Source of the DNA: Abelmoschus esculentus
Lineage: Eukaryota; Streptophyta; Magnoliopsida; Malvales; Malvaceae
Direction: 5' to 3'
DNA length: 64,000 bases
Assembly: GCA_035048815.1 (NCBI GenBank)
Contig: JAUCBN010000034.1
Location: forward strand, 15,424,737-15,488,736
Below, piece after piece: positions 45,600 to 58,367 of this stretch. The notes below the pieces were generated by a model that had not been told where the DNA came from, made no database searches, and was given only the letters and a program-made list of their open reading frames with translations. Both the position numbers and the translations under genes were made by a program. The number at the start of each line of letters is the position of its first letter. Position 1 is the stretch's first letter.

Positions 45600-46324
45600 G
45601 CAATGGGCTTGTTTTGAGTGGCCGAGTAAAGGACGGTTTAAGGCTTTTTGAAGTTGTTCCATCAATGGAGGTTGTATTTGACTGAAATAATCCAACTTTT
45701 TTATTCTTATTTTTTCACGATCGTAAAGAGACGCATAGTTCGAAAGCTAACTAGTTTTACAGAACTCTACACTTTACAGCTTGTCACAAATTCTGGAAAC
45801 CAAGGTAGATCCTAATCAGCCAATGAGTAAAATTTAGTGATTTGGGTTTGGTTTTAATAGTTACAAAACATGGTTTTGGTCGTAAAATATCAAATTTGAT
45901 CATTTTCTCCATTTTTTAGGGTTAAAAGCTAATAAGCTATAGCATTCTGGATTCCAAAAACGAATAGGTGTAGTCTTTCAAAGATGAAACAAATAATTTG
46001 GAAAGGAATCATGTGGAGATAGAAAATGAGAGGTGGAAACCAAGAACAAAAAGTAGACATCATTTGTTTATTCTTGATGCGTTTTTATTGGTAAAGGAAA
46101 CAAAGAACGAACCATATTTGAAGTTTGAAAGGGTTTTATGCTCCAGACACGGAGGTGCGTACGTGTAAACTCCCGGTCTTCGTCACCTAATATATACAGT
46201 ATAGCACGAAATATTTTGCCCGAGTGGTTAAAAAGTGGTTATTATTTTTAAAAGTTACGGGTTTGAGCATCAATAATGTAACATAATGATTGAGTGATCA
46301 ATGTCTAATAATTGAAAACATACT

Positions 46325-46608
46325 CTAAAACACGAGAGATTATATATAGGCCCGACTCACTACGTCAGACGTAGTCCCTAACCAATGAAAATCACCCATT
46401 CCACCACTAATCAGTCATGTCATTAATATAATTTTCAGAAATCATATTTTTAAAATGACATGAAAAAGATGAGTAAAGATTCATTAGTCAGAAAAAAAAA
46501 TGAGGAAGTTGGTGATGGAAATTGGTGATTAAGTGGGTGGTTATAGTTAAATGGATCATGGTTGACATGATGAGTCGGACCTTTGATATAATTTCTCCTA
46601 AAACACAT
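46325..46608. mobile_element. MITE-like element
   Basis: Imperfect terminal inverted repeats of about 45 bp: TCTAAAACACGAGAGATTAT with GGCCCGACTCAC on the left matches GTGTTTTAGGAGAAATTAT with GGTCCGACTCAT read from the right. No coding capacity. No clear target duplication was established. Confidence 0.6.
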
Positions 46609-48145
46609 ATTAATATAATCATTGTAGTTAATTCAAAAAAAAAAATCATATCGTATAAGTTCACGTCACAGCATGTACATGAGATAATTTTTTTAGTTTA
46701 AAATTTAAAATTAAAATTAAAAAAAAGACATATTTTTATTCGTATATGATATAATATAATATATGATCGAATCTTTAAAGGCATATGAAATTTAAAGTGT
46801 AATTTTGACTTAGGCTCTTATAATATAGTATAATTCATGTCTTATAGATTAAATTAAATCGAGTCGTAACAATTAGATTTTTTGATATAAATGATTAGTC
46901 TGCATGAATTTTCTATGGAAAGAGCCACTCAATGTGGGGAATCTAATTTGAGAGAAAGAAAATTAATTCTTCCTCCGGGATTGTAGGGTAGGGGCTATTT
47001 CAAATGTTTAAAAAATAAGCACGAATATTTGAGGTTATATGGTTAACAGAACGGTTGTTGTTTTTAGAGATTATAGATTTGAATACCAATAATTGCAGTA
47101 AAATAATTGAGTGATTGATGTCAAATGAAATTGAGATTATTTTCTAGAACAAATATTATTATAATCACTGTTAACTAAATAAAAAATAAAAAAATAAAAG
47201 GAAAACAGATGCTAAGACATTCTTGTATGGTTATTGTGGTCCTAGCATGTATTTTATTTTGTTCATATTTTTTAAATAAAATGTATAAGAATAGATCGAA
47301 TAATCACAACCTTAATTTTAAATTTTCAAATAGTTTATATATTTTTGACGATGATGTAAGTTTATATCCTTAAAATTTTAATATAACTATTTGATTATTC
47401 GTACTTTTGTTATAAAATTTTGAGTCGTCTCTAAAAGCACATACACCTGATAATGTTGTTTAAACATTAAATATATATATTTTAAGATAAACATCATTTT
47501 TTCTATTATTATCACTCGTTGAATTTAATTTTTTTAATTTTCAAAACAATTAATCATGTATTTAGTTGGATTACCTATAGACTAATGAAAGATGCCACAG
47601 TCCCATTGTCCCGATGAAATTGGATCCCTAAATAATTTATGAAAACTATAAAAAAAATCAATTGAAAGGTAAGAAATGGTAAACAATGTGTATCAATTGA
47701 ATTTAGTTATTTTTAGTTTCAACTGAATTATTCAAGTTTTTGTTTAAAATTTATTACAAAACGTGTATAGTATTATGATATTAATTATTTTTAATTTAAA
47801 TGAGTTTTTATAATCATATATATAACAATTAAACGAAAAATAAATATTAAAATTACATATAAATGGAGTTTTAGTGCGGTCATGGCTGCTTTTATGGGCT
47901 TTTAGTGAAATTGAGGTCCAACGTACAATTGAAAATTTGATATTCTATAATTATATATTATATTTATTTTATTTTATTTTATACATTATTAAAGTCATTA
48001 TGACATAATATTATTTATGTTTAGATATTATATAAACAGATTACTGCTAATTATTACATATAAAAATGAATAAATATATTTAGTTTTAATTGTATATAAT
48101 TAATTAAAATCAAAATTTTATATCATCGATGAATTTATTTACAAA

Positions 48146-48254
48146 TTTTCTTGAAGAAGTTATTCTTTTATAGTATTTACTTTCATTTTCCTTTAACCAT
48201 AAAAAGGTTAAACAATATTGAAAGAATAACTTCTTCAAGAAAAATGAAAGTAAA
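48146..48254. repeat. Interleaved inverted repeats
   Basis: A perfect 23-bp inverted repeat (48146-48168 with 48221-48243) encloses a 52-nt loop. A second inverted pair, TTTACTTTCATTTT at about 48176 and its complement at about 48241-48254, starts inside the loop and ends outside the first. Confidence 0.8.
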
Positions 48255-49307
48255 TGGAAGTGGAAATTTTACTAGAACGAAGAGTTAATACTATGATTAG
48301 TTTATTATGTGCGTCAAATATTATTAAATATTATTAACGTCAAATAAATTTTTCGTTGTTTTACATGAATTTATATATATAGTTTTGAAAATGGTATTGA
48401 GTATAGTTGCGCATTCTCTAAAATTTTTGAACTTTTCTATATTTTCTATATTTATTTTATATTTTTTATTGATAATCTAATTCTACACCCTTTAAACTCT
48501 CGATTTTACACCCTTATATTTTTAATATATCTTCTTGAAATTTGTGGTGCATAAAGTCACAATTGTTTGTTTTTACTTTTTAGCCAGTTCAGTTCCAGCT
48601 TTTTTCCTTTTTTGTTGAGTATTCCATTCCAAAAATGAAAATAGAAATCTGGGAATTTCAGCCAAATGCATGAAAGTGATAGTGTAGGAGACATGAGATG
48701 TTAGTTCTGTAACTTTCTCTATCTTTTTTAACCGAGGGCTTAGGTTAATTACCAAGCTGTCAAAATCCTTGCTTGATGTAAGGCTCTGGTAGAACCAGAT
48801 TTACCTTTCCAAAAGTTCATTCTCATCCGCTGGAAAAACAAAATGGCATGAGCCAGTGTACTGGTATATGTTTATGGAAATTGCAGAAGTAAATGAATGG
48901 TTTAAATATGTCTGTTTTTATTAAAGCTGACACAAATAATTTTTTTAAAGGAATGATGGAATAATACTTCAGTCATCTCCAGGTGTAAACAAGATTGCAA
49001 GTTTAGATCTGAAGATTCTGCAGTGATGGTCTTGAAGTAGGCTTTTGCAGAGAGAAGAACAAGAGACGAAAGCTTCCCAGTTCCCACCGTTCATATCAAA
49101 CTCAAATCAATAAAAAACAATGGGAAATCTAGGACCCATAGCTGGGAATCTTAAATGTTGAGAAAAAGTGAGCAATGGACAGCCTGATCAACTTGGATGA
49201 GGACAATTTGGAGAGGAATCATAGCCGATTATTGGTCCTTGTTCCATGTTCTGGACTAGAAAAAGCTGTGGGATTCTGAGCAAAAAAATGGTAGACAACA
49301 GAACATG

Positions 49308-49370
49308 CCCTGTTAGTGTTAGGATTTCAAGTTCTAACAACAGTTCAGTAACATAGTAACACTAACAGGG
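49308..49370. repeat. 14-bp perfect inverted repeat
   Basis: CCCTGTTAGTGTTA at 49308-49321 is mirrored exactly by 49357-49370, with a 35-nt loop. It could be a short hairpin or a transposon footprint. Confidence 0.7.
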
Positions 49371-49964
49371 AAGACCTCAAATTTTTTATAATACAGGGAA
49401 GACTCGTCTAAATTCGCCATAACCACTTTGAAGTTTGATCCACCATAATTTTTTATTTTGACATCAACAAAATTCTATTTATTTTATATTTTTAAATATT
49501 CTTTGTATTTCCAGGGGGAAAGAAAGGAAAATTAAGGAACCAGAAAGTTTGATTAAAGTCCATGTAAGAGAAAACACTGCAACCTTTTCATCTTTACGTT
49601 GTTGTCTTGTAGCAAAGATGCCATTCTTTTATTCTGTAGCTGATACTTGACTGTGTTTATTTATTTACTCATAAAACCAACTGTGATATCATTAATCCAT
49701 CATCATTTTTATCAAAACCTTAAAAATTATAATATATTCACCCAGAGAGCAGCCAATCCAGAACATATTTGGAGATATGAGACAAGTTTGTGTTATAGAG
49801 CTGTGTATTTCTTTGTTTTTTTGTATGATTTGTTCTTTTACAGCCAACTTTCACATGGATTCTCTGCAACTTTTCGGACATAAATGATCAATCTCAGTTA
49901 CTTCACTTCTCTCTTCGTCTCTCTCCCCTCCTTTCCCAGAAATGTGTGATCAGTTCGTAAAACC

Positions 49965-52398
49965 ATGAATTCCTTTCCCGGTTTTAAACTCCATTCATGG
50001 TGGAGTTTTCTCGTTGTTCTTGAGTTTCTTGTGGTTCAATCTCTGGGGCTAAACACAGATGGGGTTCTCTTGCTTTCTTTCAGGTACTTGATTCTCGGCG
50101 ACCCTGTAAACGTTCTACAAAGCTGGAATTTCGTCGACCAGACGCCTTGTTCTTGGAAGGGAGTAGCTTGCGACTCCATTGATGGATACCTTCGAGTTAC
50201 GGGATTGTTTCTTCCGAATTGTCAGCTTATTGGTTCGGTTCCATCCGATCTGGGAATGCTCGAGCACCTTCATAATCTTGATCTTTCCAACAATTCACTA
50301 TATGGGTCTCTTCCTGTTTCTTTGTTCAATTTGAATAAGCTTCGTGTTCTTGACTTGTCGAACAATTTGATCTCCGGTGGAATACCGGAAACCATTGGGA
50401 GTTTGCAGAACCTTCAAGTACTTAACCTCTCTGACAATGAATTGACGGGTGCTTTGCCTACAAGTCTCACTACTATCCAGAATCTAACAGTTGTTTCTTT
50501 GAAGAACAATTACTTTTCAGGCAATCTTCCAACTGGATTTCAATCGGTTCAAGTTTTAGATCTCTCTTCCAATCTCGTCCAAGGTTCTTTGCCTCCTAAA
50601 TTCGGAGGCATCAATCTCAAGTACTTGAACGTTTCTTACAACAGACTTTCCGGAGAAATCCCACCGGAATTCGCCGAGAAAATTCATGGTAACGCCACCA
50701 CTGATATTTCTTTCAATAATTTCTCGGGAGAAATCCCGGAGTCCGTTGTTTTTAAGAACCAAGAACCCGAGTCTTTTTCCGGTAATCCTCTTCTATGTGG
50801 CGAAGTAACGAAGCGTATTTGTCCGAGTCCTTCACCAACTTTTCCACCAGCAATGGCCGCCATCCCGAAGACACCGGAAACCGGAGCTAAAAAATCACCA
50901 CCAAACAAGCTCAAACCAGGGACAATGGTGGCGATCATAGTCGGAGATATAGCAGGGGTTGGATTCGTAGTCATGGTTCTTTTTCTCATCTACAAAATAA
51001 AGACCAAAAAGAGAGTACTGGTAGAGACTACGCCGAAGCAAGAAGCTAATGCATCCCAGGACAATCGGTCTTTAACATCTCCAACGTTGGAATCAAAAGA
51101 GTTTTCGAGATGGTCGTGTTTGAAAAAGAGAGGAGAGTACGATGAAGAATCCGACACCGAACAAGAAGAAGAAGATAATCAACGGCAGCAAGAGCAAGAG
51201 CAAGAAGATGACAAGAAAGGGACATTGGTGACCTTCGGTGGGGAAAAGAAGCTCGACCCAGACACGCTACTCAAAGCGTCAGCATACGTATTAGGTGCCA
51301 CGGGGTCTAATATCACGTACAAAGCCGTACTCGAAGACGGATCCTCGTTGGCGGTGCGACGGATCGGTGAGAACAGTGTGGACCGTTTCAAGGATTTCGA
51401 GACCCAGGTTCGAGCCATTGCTAAACTAGTCCATCCCAATTTGGTCAGGATCCGTGGGTTCTATTGGGGAGTCGATGAAAAGCTCATTCTCTACGATTTT
51501 GTACCAAACGGCAGCCTCGCCAACGCTCGTTATAACAGTGAGTCCCTTTCTCCTTCGAACTTTGGAAGTTGAAAGGTGAAAAACATGCGTACGTCATGAC
51601 GGTGCTGTAGGTGTAACTAAACGTTGTAGTTTAATCCATGGTAAAGTCAAACAACGATTGACGTCTACATAGAAAACGACCCATCTTTGTTCTCTCAGTT
51701 TACACTGGTTAAGTTTATTTCTTCTTCTGGCAGGAAACGTTGGTTCTTCACCTTGTCATCTTCCGTGGGAAACTCGGCTAAAGATTGCTAAAGGTATGGC
51801 CCGTGGTCTAGCGTATCTCCACGAGAAGAAACATGTGCACGCCAATTTAAAGCCCAGCAATATCCTCTTGGACTCTAACATGGAGCCCAAGATTGGAGAT
51901 TTCGGTCTCCAGAGGCTTGTAACCGGTTATACGAGCTCTAAAGTTGGGACATTGGTTCGAAATTTCGGTAGCAAGAGGTCGGATAGCTTCCAAGAACTAG
52001 TTGGTCTTAATCCTAGTCCTAGTCCTAGTCCAAGCCCGAGCTCATTCCGTGTATCGCCTTACCTTGCCCCAGAGTCCCTTCGGAGCCTCAAGCCCAACCC
52101 GAAGTGGGACGTGTACGCTTTTGGGGCGATTTTGCTGGAGCTTCTAACGGGGAAAGTTATAGTTGTGGACGAGTTGGGGAAAGGGAATGGGGCTGTGGTT
52201 GAGGACCGAAACAAGACATTGAGAATGGCTGATGCGACAATCCGTGGGGATTTAGAAGGCAAAGAGGATGCACTGCTGGCTTGTTTCACGTTGGGGTACA
52301 ATTGTGCATCTCCAATACCACAAAAGAGACCCATCATGAAAGAAGCCGTGCAAATTCTTGACAAAATCCCATCTTCTTCACACTACCATGAATACTGA
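49965..52398 (+). CDS. LRR receptor-like kinase (At5g67280 RLK type), probable pseudokinase
   Basis: Two exons, 49965-51537 and 51734-52398, give 745 aa. After a signal peptide (about 1-28) comes the LRR N-terminal cap (LLLSFRYLILGDPVNVLQSW), about seven LRRs (LDLSNNSLYGSLP, LNLSDNELTGALP), a Pro-rich hinge, a transmembrane helix near 320-345 (MVAIIVGDIAGVGFVVMVLF), an acidic Glu/Gln-rich juxtamembrane stretch, and a kinase-like domain (ASAYVLGATGSNITYKAV). The lysine motif reads LAVRRIG, the HRD motif is replaced by HVHANLKPSN (catalytic Asp absent), and DFG is kept. Such LRR-III members usually signal without strong catalysis. A PSPSPSPSP insert lies in the activation segment. Synteny and architecture match At5g67280. 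Confidence 0.93.
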
Positions 52399-55067
52399 TA
52401 AACCTTTAGAAAAAAATTTTGGAGTACCCCTTTTAATCAGAAATACATGTAACGGGTTGACATATAGATTTTCATTTAACTCTCTTCCATCTTTTAAACT
52501 TTTGTTTCAAAATTCGAATTAATTGATAATTGCAAAACAAAAACATTAAATTTTTTTGATATGATATCTAATTATTATATTGATTATAACTGCGTAAAAA
52601 ATTACACAACACTTCCTATTACAAATATTTATTTTTACAATGATTAAATAATTATTTTTAAAGAAAAACAAATTTTAGATAGAGCCCGTCCCTCACTTCC
52701 AAGCTTATATCAAATTAAATTAATGAATCCAGCTTTGCAAAATTACACCGATTATGGTGTTTTCCATGTTAGGTAGACATGGGAAAATCTGTTTCATGCT
52801 TATAAGACTTTTGGTCGGAACTATTACTAATAATGACTTTTACTATCGTCGTTTTACCCCGACCCTATTTTTCTTCAAGTATCCGTATCTAACACATATT
52901 CGGATACGTGAATAAGATATATAATCTCCATAAACCCTGTTCATACACTATATTTTAAGAAAGAAAAAAACAAATTACAGACTCTGTTGCTGTTCAAACA
53001 AGATTGATCAGAGCCTAAAAGACCAAATCATTGAAGCTACTGGAAAAAACTCATAAATTCCCACCAAACCAAACAAGACATGTCAGTTGGGTTTTAAAAC
53101 CATGCCAACGTTTGTACATTTTGTCTGTGTTCCTTTAAGAGAATTCAGTGTCTTGAGCTGACACATTTATAAGCAGTAATAATAAGCTCTACTTGTTTAC
53201 ATCAATATCATAAAATCAAACACTATTAAAAACTGTTCACACTTTATTTTCTGCAAAGTTTGAACCTTGAAGGGTCAATCTATTGAAGCATGTGAAAGTG
53301 AAATCTCATTTGTTTTTGTGGACAAAGGTTCTTGTTTTTAAGTATTGAGGAGGCTTCCTTGTTGTGTACTTGATGAGACCTTTCCTGCAGTTTGTACCCT
53401 AAAAAACATGGCCAATGATATATGAGAAAAGGAAGACCTTCTGTCAATTCTTAAATTCATGTGTAGGTGCCGTTTAAATATTTCTTTTTCATGTCGATCG
53501 TATAAACATGAATAACGATATGAAACACAAAACGGGTCGAGATCATAAACATGAAATATGATCCGTAACGCTTTATTTCCGCATTTGGTAAACATGCATT
53601 GTTCTTCCCTACAATGTTCTTGTTGCAGCATGCATTGTTCTTCCCTACTATGTTCATGTTGCAGCAGAACTTAAGAGTAAAAAAATCGCAGAATTTGAAT
53701 TTGAATTCGGACTTGCATAATTAGTTGCATGATTTTATCAGTTAATATATGAGATGCCTGGTCAAATAGATCAAATCTTGAGCATACATGGTACTTTTTT
53801 CTCAGGCAGAGAACTTGAAGATGGTGATAAATGGGATGACTGTCAAAATCATTAACTTGAAAGCAAAGGGAAAATGAAGGACCACAAGGCACAAAAGACA
53901 TCCTCAAAAACGAAAAAGCCTTACATATCCATTGATTTTGCCCGCCCATTTTCTCCAAATCACCACTTTCTTCACCTATAAGCTTTTCAAGTTTGCTTGA
54001 ACAACCGAGCTGCACTACAAAAACCTTTTCTCTCATCATTTTTGTCCTTTCTTGCATTCGGGACAGAAGTTCCCGCCGCATGACACTTTCAGACGAGTGC
54101 AATCAAAATGAAACTTGGAAATCAGTTCACTCTTGAACAATATGATCTATGCAAAACCAATTCGCTATTTACTAAAATCACCTGTGCAATCAAAGTTCAT
54201 TACCGATGTAATATCTAAGCCTTGGAAAATTACATACAATTGCAGACTAGCTGTTTCTTCAGCAATATATACTGGCAAATCCAAGAATATACGACCACAA
54301 GCTTCAAAATGACAAAATAAGAAAGTTGCTGAAATGAAAAGGTCCAAAGACATGCAAACAAGGAAAAAAGCAGGAATGATAGGTAATAAGGCCTGATGAC
54401 AGCTATTGTTTTTTCCAGTAAAAAGATATCAAAAACCATTAAGAGCAAAGATTGTTATGATTAAAAAGGTTAAAAAGCTTGGCAGAGGATAACTTTGTCA
54501 TAATGCCATAGTTAAGGTTGATGGAAGGAAACCCTGCCTGCTAGTGGGAATTTGATTGTTGTTCTCAAGGGACTTTTTCTGCTCTGTTTGACCCTGATTT
54601 TTTCTCAATCCCAAATTTCCAAGGACCAGCATTCATCTGCCTATCCCCCAAAAGCACAAAAGTTGCAAGACAGTTATGATTTGTGTTGCCTACCTTGATC
54701 TTGGTTTGATTTTCACATGAATTCTGAGATAAATGACTAAAAATAATAAAGATGTATGCAGATAAAGAGGCTGCCCTGGATATATGTTCTTTCGGAGCAA
54801 TACATTAGAAGAATCGGAAACCATAGCATAAAGAGGCTCTCGTAATGATCTGCCAAACTCCCAACTGACAATCAAAGAAGAATGAAAGTGGAATTTAGCA
54901 GATACTAATACTTCTCTAATCCATGTTAGAAAACTTGGCCATAAATGACAAGGAATATGTTATGAAACACGTCAATTGCACATCCAAGAACGATTACTAC
55001 CAATTTGCAAAAGGGGGATTTTTAATAACATGTTCGACAGTACTAGTTATTATGACCAAGGATTGAT
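52399..55067. other. Intergenic region with a possible small minus-strand gene
   Basis: No gene is firmly supported. A minus-strand frame from about 54081 encodes a basic, helix-prone segment (MRRELLSRMQERTKMMREKV) down to a consensus donor GTAAGG near 53930; a TTTTTTAG acceptor near 53400 could continue it. I do not recognise it. A 36-bp tandem repeat lies at 53593-53664. The rest shows nothing recognisable. Confidence 0.35.
53593..53664. repeat. 36-bp tandem duplication
   Basis: Two head-to-tail copies of a 36-bp unit beginning CATGCATTGTTCTTCCCTAC differ at two positions. Confidence 0.9.
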
Positions 55068-56448
55068 TTATCGACGGCTACTAAGCACATCCACAAACAT
55101 ACGATTTAGTGAAGGTAACCGCATTTGCTGGTCCTGAGCTCTACTTCGTTTGAATGATGGTTGTGGTGACGACGAGACTGAAGATGTCACAACCCACAAA
55201 TCATCCGAGCTATCACAGCTGAAAGATGCATCGATGACACCATTAGGGCTGTTCGGTATTGATCTATGCTTCCTTTTGTGGCCTTGGTTTCCTTGGTATT
55301 GGCTCTCTTGTAACTCCGAGATGAGCTCATAGCAAGCATTTACTTTATCCTGTAGAAACAAAACCACAAATTAACTAATGGAAAATAGAGTTCCAACATA
55401 GTTAGAATAGAGGACACTGCAAGTAATTGTGTACAAATCTCACATGTCTTGAGCACTCTGATGAGCTGTTTCTGATATTCAAGATAACGGCATGGTTCAA
55501 CCTCTTTAATGACATGCAGCATTGTAGCAGTAGCTAAGATAGAAGGAACATAAAGCATGAACCTCGAATCTGGATCAAAATTGAATTGGGAACCTAAGTT
55601 AGAACCCATGAAAACTAGAAGCTTTTTGATTGGCAATGGAAAACAAAAGCTCACCAGTAATGAGGAAGAGAAGTAAACGCTCACACCTACAAAGGAACTC
55701 CCAATGCAAATGGGTCTTCAATCCAAGTCTCCTTGTGATATGATCAAAGAAGGAAATTGGTGTCACTGGTTTCATCCTCCATTGCAGAGTTGATAACACC
55801 AAAAGCTCCATTCTTTGTATGGTCTTTGAATCAAACACATACTCTGCTCCCTCCACCTAAAGAAGAGAAAAGAAATCACAAATCCCAACTTTATTTACTC
55901 AATAACAAGTTCAGAAAACACAACTTGGGACTATGATTTTGATGGCATTAGACGTTTACTTGGAGGTCTAAAAGAAGTGGGACTTGTGTTTCCTCAACCT
56001 TGGCAGCCAAAGACAAACAAGCCACCGCAGCTAATTGTCCCATCCATGGCTTGTCATTTTGGAACTTAAAGCTTAAAATGAATCTGTCAAAGTAATTAAC
56101 AGCAAGAACCATGGTCAAGGCATTGAACCCATAGTGTGCCTTAACCTTGAAAACCCAGTCCAAAGCTTTTTTACGAGCTGAAACTAAAGACTCGTCTGAA
56201 CAAACATCAATGTTTCCAACATGAGTTTGTTTCTCTTTAGACATTAAAGAGATTAACTCATCGTCTTCCCAGAACAAATCATGCTCATTAAGAAATAAAG
56301 GTACAACAAATGCCTCCTTTTTCACGGTTTCAGTTCCACTTTCAAAACCAGAATCACCCAAATCTTCTTCTTCACATAACAGACCATCGAGAATCAATGG
56401 TGGGGTTTGAATCTGTTGGTGTTGTGTCTCTTCAGCTTGCAGAGCCAT
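55068..56448 (-). CDS. D3-type cyclin (CYCD3;2-like)
   Basis: Exons 55960-56448, 55655-55856, 55444-55569 and 55068-55349. The start at 56448 (MALQAEE) matches the CYCD3 convention; an in-frame ATG at 56520 only adds a hydrophobic extension. LLCEEEDL near residue 25 is the LxCxE-like retinoblastoma-binding region, here LLCEE. The cyclin box has ARKKALDWVFKVKAHYGFNA, NYFDRFI and LAAVACLSLAAKVEET, and the C-terminal fold begins DSRFMLYVPSILATATM. It should drive G1/S entry with CDKA. Synteny suggests CYCD3;2 (At5g67260). Exons 1-3 join in frame, but with the obvious donor (ACAT then GTGAGA) and acceptor (ACAG then GATAAA) exon 4 is one base out of frame, although its own frame (DKVNACYELISEL) is clean. 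Confidence 0.88.
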
Positions 56449-58367
56449 AGCTTTTCTAAGAAGCAGCAAAAGAATTATCCCTTCATTATAACAGCAACAA
56501 TACCATGAAAAACACAACAAATCTCAACCTCATTTTTCACTCTTTCATCAGTAAGTAAACACACTAAGAAGATGAAAAGATAGATTTTTTTAAAGACAAC
56601 ATAGAGAGGAAGTTAGAATGAGAGAGAAAAAGAGATGAAGTAAGTGAAAGGTTTTATTCACGCTTTGACCCTTTTTCTTTATTTCCTTTAATAAATAATA
56701 TTATGTCCACAGAATATGGATCTTTTGTAGTATTTTTTTAATTATCTGGATCTTTGGTTCTTTACTGAACTAATCTCGACACTCAACTGCAAACCAAAAT
56801 ATAAATTTTGGATCTTTAAATCTTGTCATTTTATTACTATTGTTATTTTCTTCTGTGTCTTTACTTGTCAACTTTGTCAGTAAGTAGTCACAGTCAATCC
56901 TCTTCAACAGTTTGATTGAAGCACATATTTAAGCAGGCACGACCATTTTCGAGCACAGAAAAGCAAAGAAACCAACGAAAGAAAATCAAGTTCCGCATAT
57001 CCTTACAATGAAAAAATAATTTCAATTTCACCTGTTTCAACTAAAAAGAAAAAAGATGTTTGCCTTCAATTCAAACCCATGGATGGCCATGGCCGTGTAT
57101 GCTGCTCGGTATGTTCGGTATTAGAAGCGGAATTTTGGGATATCTATGTTACAATGTCTTTGATTCGGAAATTAAGATCTAAAGTACTTTATTTATTATA
57201 GTAGTTCTCTGTTCTTATATAATAAAATCAATTATCTAAAATAAATAAATTCATTCTCATGTACAAATTTAAAACAAAATATCAAGTAATAAAAGAATTA
57301 TAAATTTTAGATTAAAAAGAAATAACTAAAAAGAAGGAAAGCAAAGGGAATTTCTGATTCTGATACGTATTTGATTTCAGCTGATACGTATGTGGACCAT
57401 TTCTCGTACATTGTTTCTACAGAAGCGTATCAAGATTTCGCCTTTTCTGCAACTTTGTTCCGAAACCACTTTCAGATCAATTTTCGTGGATTACACTTTC
57501 TTTGAACACTCACCATAGTTCAAGGGGGCGGGACTTTACGGAATGTGAGATCAACTCGCTGATTAGCGCGGGGCTTTTTTAAATTTAACAGGAGTTTGAC
57601 CGTTTAAATTAAAACCGGATTTGTCCTGTTCGGGGATAAAAAAGGGTAATCTTCATCATGGTCCTTTTGTTTATGATTTATTTAATTTAAATCATTTAAA
57701 TTTAAAACTATTTTTTATCACGTACTTTTGAAAATATTTATGTTTTCTCGTTAGCTAACATGGTGCGTTCAAAAATTGGGTAAATTATATTAGTTATTTA
57801 ATTTTTTTATTAAACCATCACTAATATTATATATTTTTTTAATTTTTTCTCTAATCATTAAGTTTTTATTAATTTTTAACGGAAATAATAGTGTTGTATG
57901 ATATAATAATAATTTTTATCCTAAAACATATATATTTCATCAACTTAGTCCTTATTTTCTAGAGTTTTAAGTTTTTTGATTTTTTTATATTTTATCATCT
58001 TATTTTCACTTTTTTTCTCTAATAGTTCAGTGACTAAAATAATAAAAAAAATCAATAAGTTTTTAAAGATAATTTAATTTTTTGTTAAGTAAAAATATAA
58101 TTTTTCTCTTTCTTGTTTGGTATTTTAATGTTTTATATCAACATCGAAGTAACTTGCAACCACCCTTTTACAAGCAACAACTAATTCTTAATTTCAACAT
58201 TTTAATAAAATAATATTTAAAATTAAAGTAAATGATTACGTTTTAACTTTTGCTTCTGAGTTCCTTTGAATATATTTTCAGTGTCTGAAACTCTGAAGAT
58301 AGGAAAAGCATAAGCTACATAAAATATCAACAAAACATGTCTTCTTTTTTACTGTGTATATGAAAAA
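56449..58367. other. Upstream region of the cyclin and AT-rich intergenic DNA
   Basis: The first 200 bp (purine/pyrimidine-rich) is the probable 5' UTR and promoter of the cyclin. The remainder holds no gene that I can see. Confidence 0.4.

Larger units (their letters stand above)
45600..49964. other. Long gene-poor region with small hairpin elements
   Basis: No gene is supported over more than 4 kb of AT-rich sequence. It contains a MITE-like element (46325-46608) and inverted repeats at 48146-48254 and 49308-49370, described separately. The last 150 bp are the pyrimidine-rich leader of the LRR-RLK gene. Confidence 0.4.

Noticed and set aside
53671..54102. Full 143-codon minus-strand frame as a single-exon gene
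   Set aside because: Only its first part looks protein-like and it is cut by a consensus donor, so I kept it only as a low-confidence spliced candidate.
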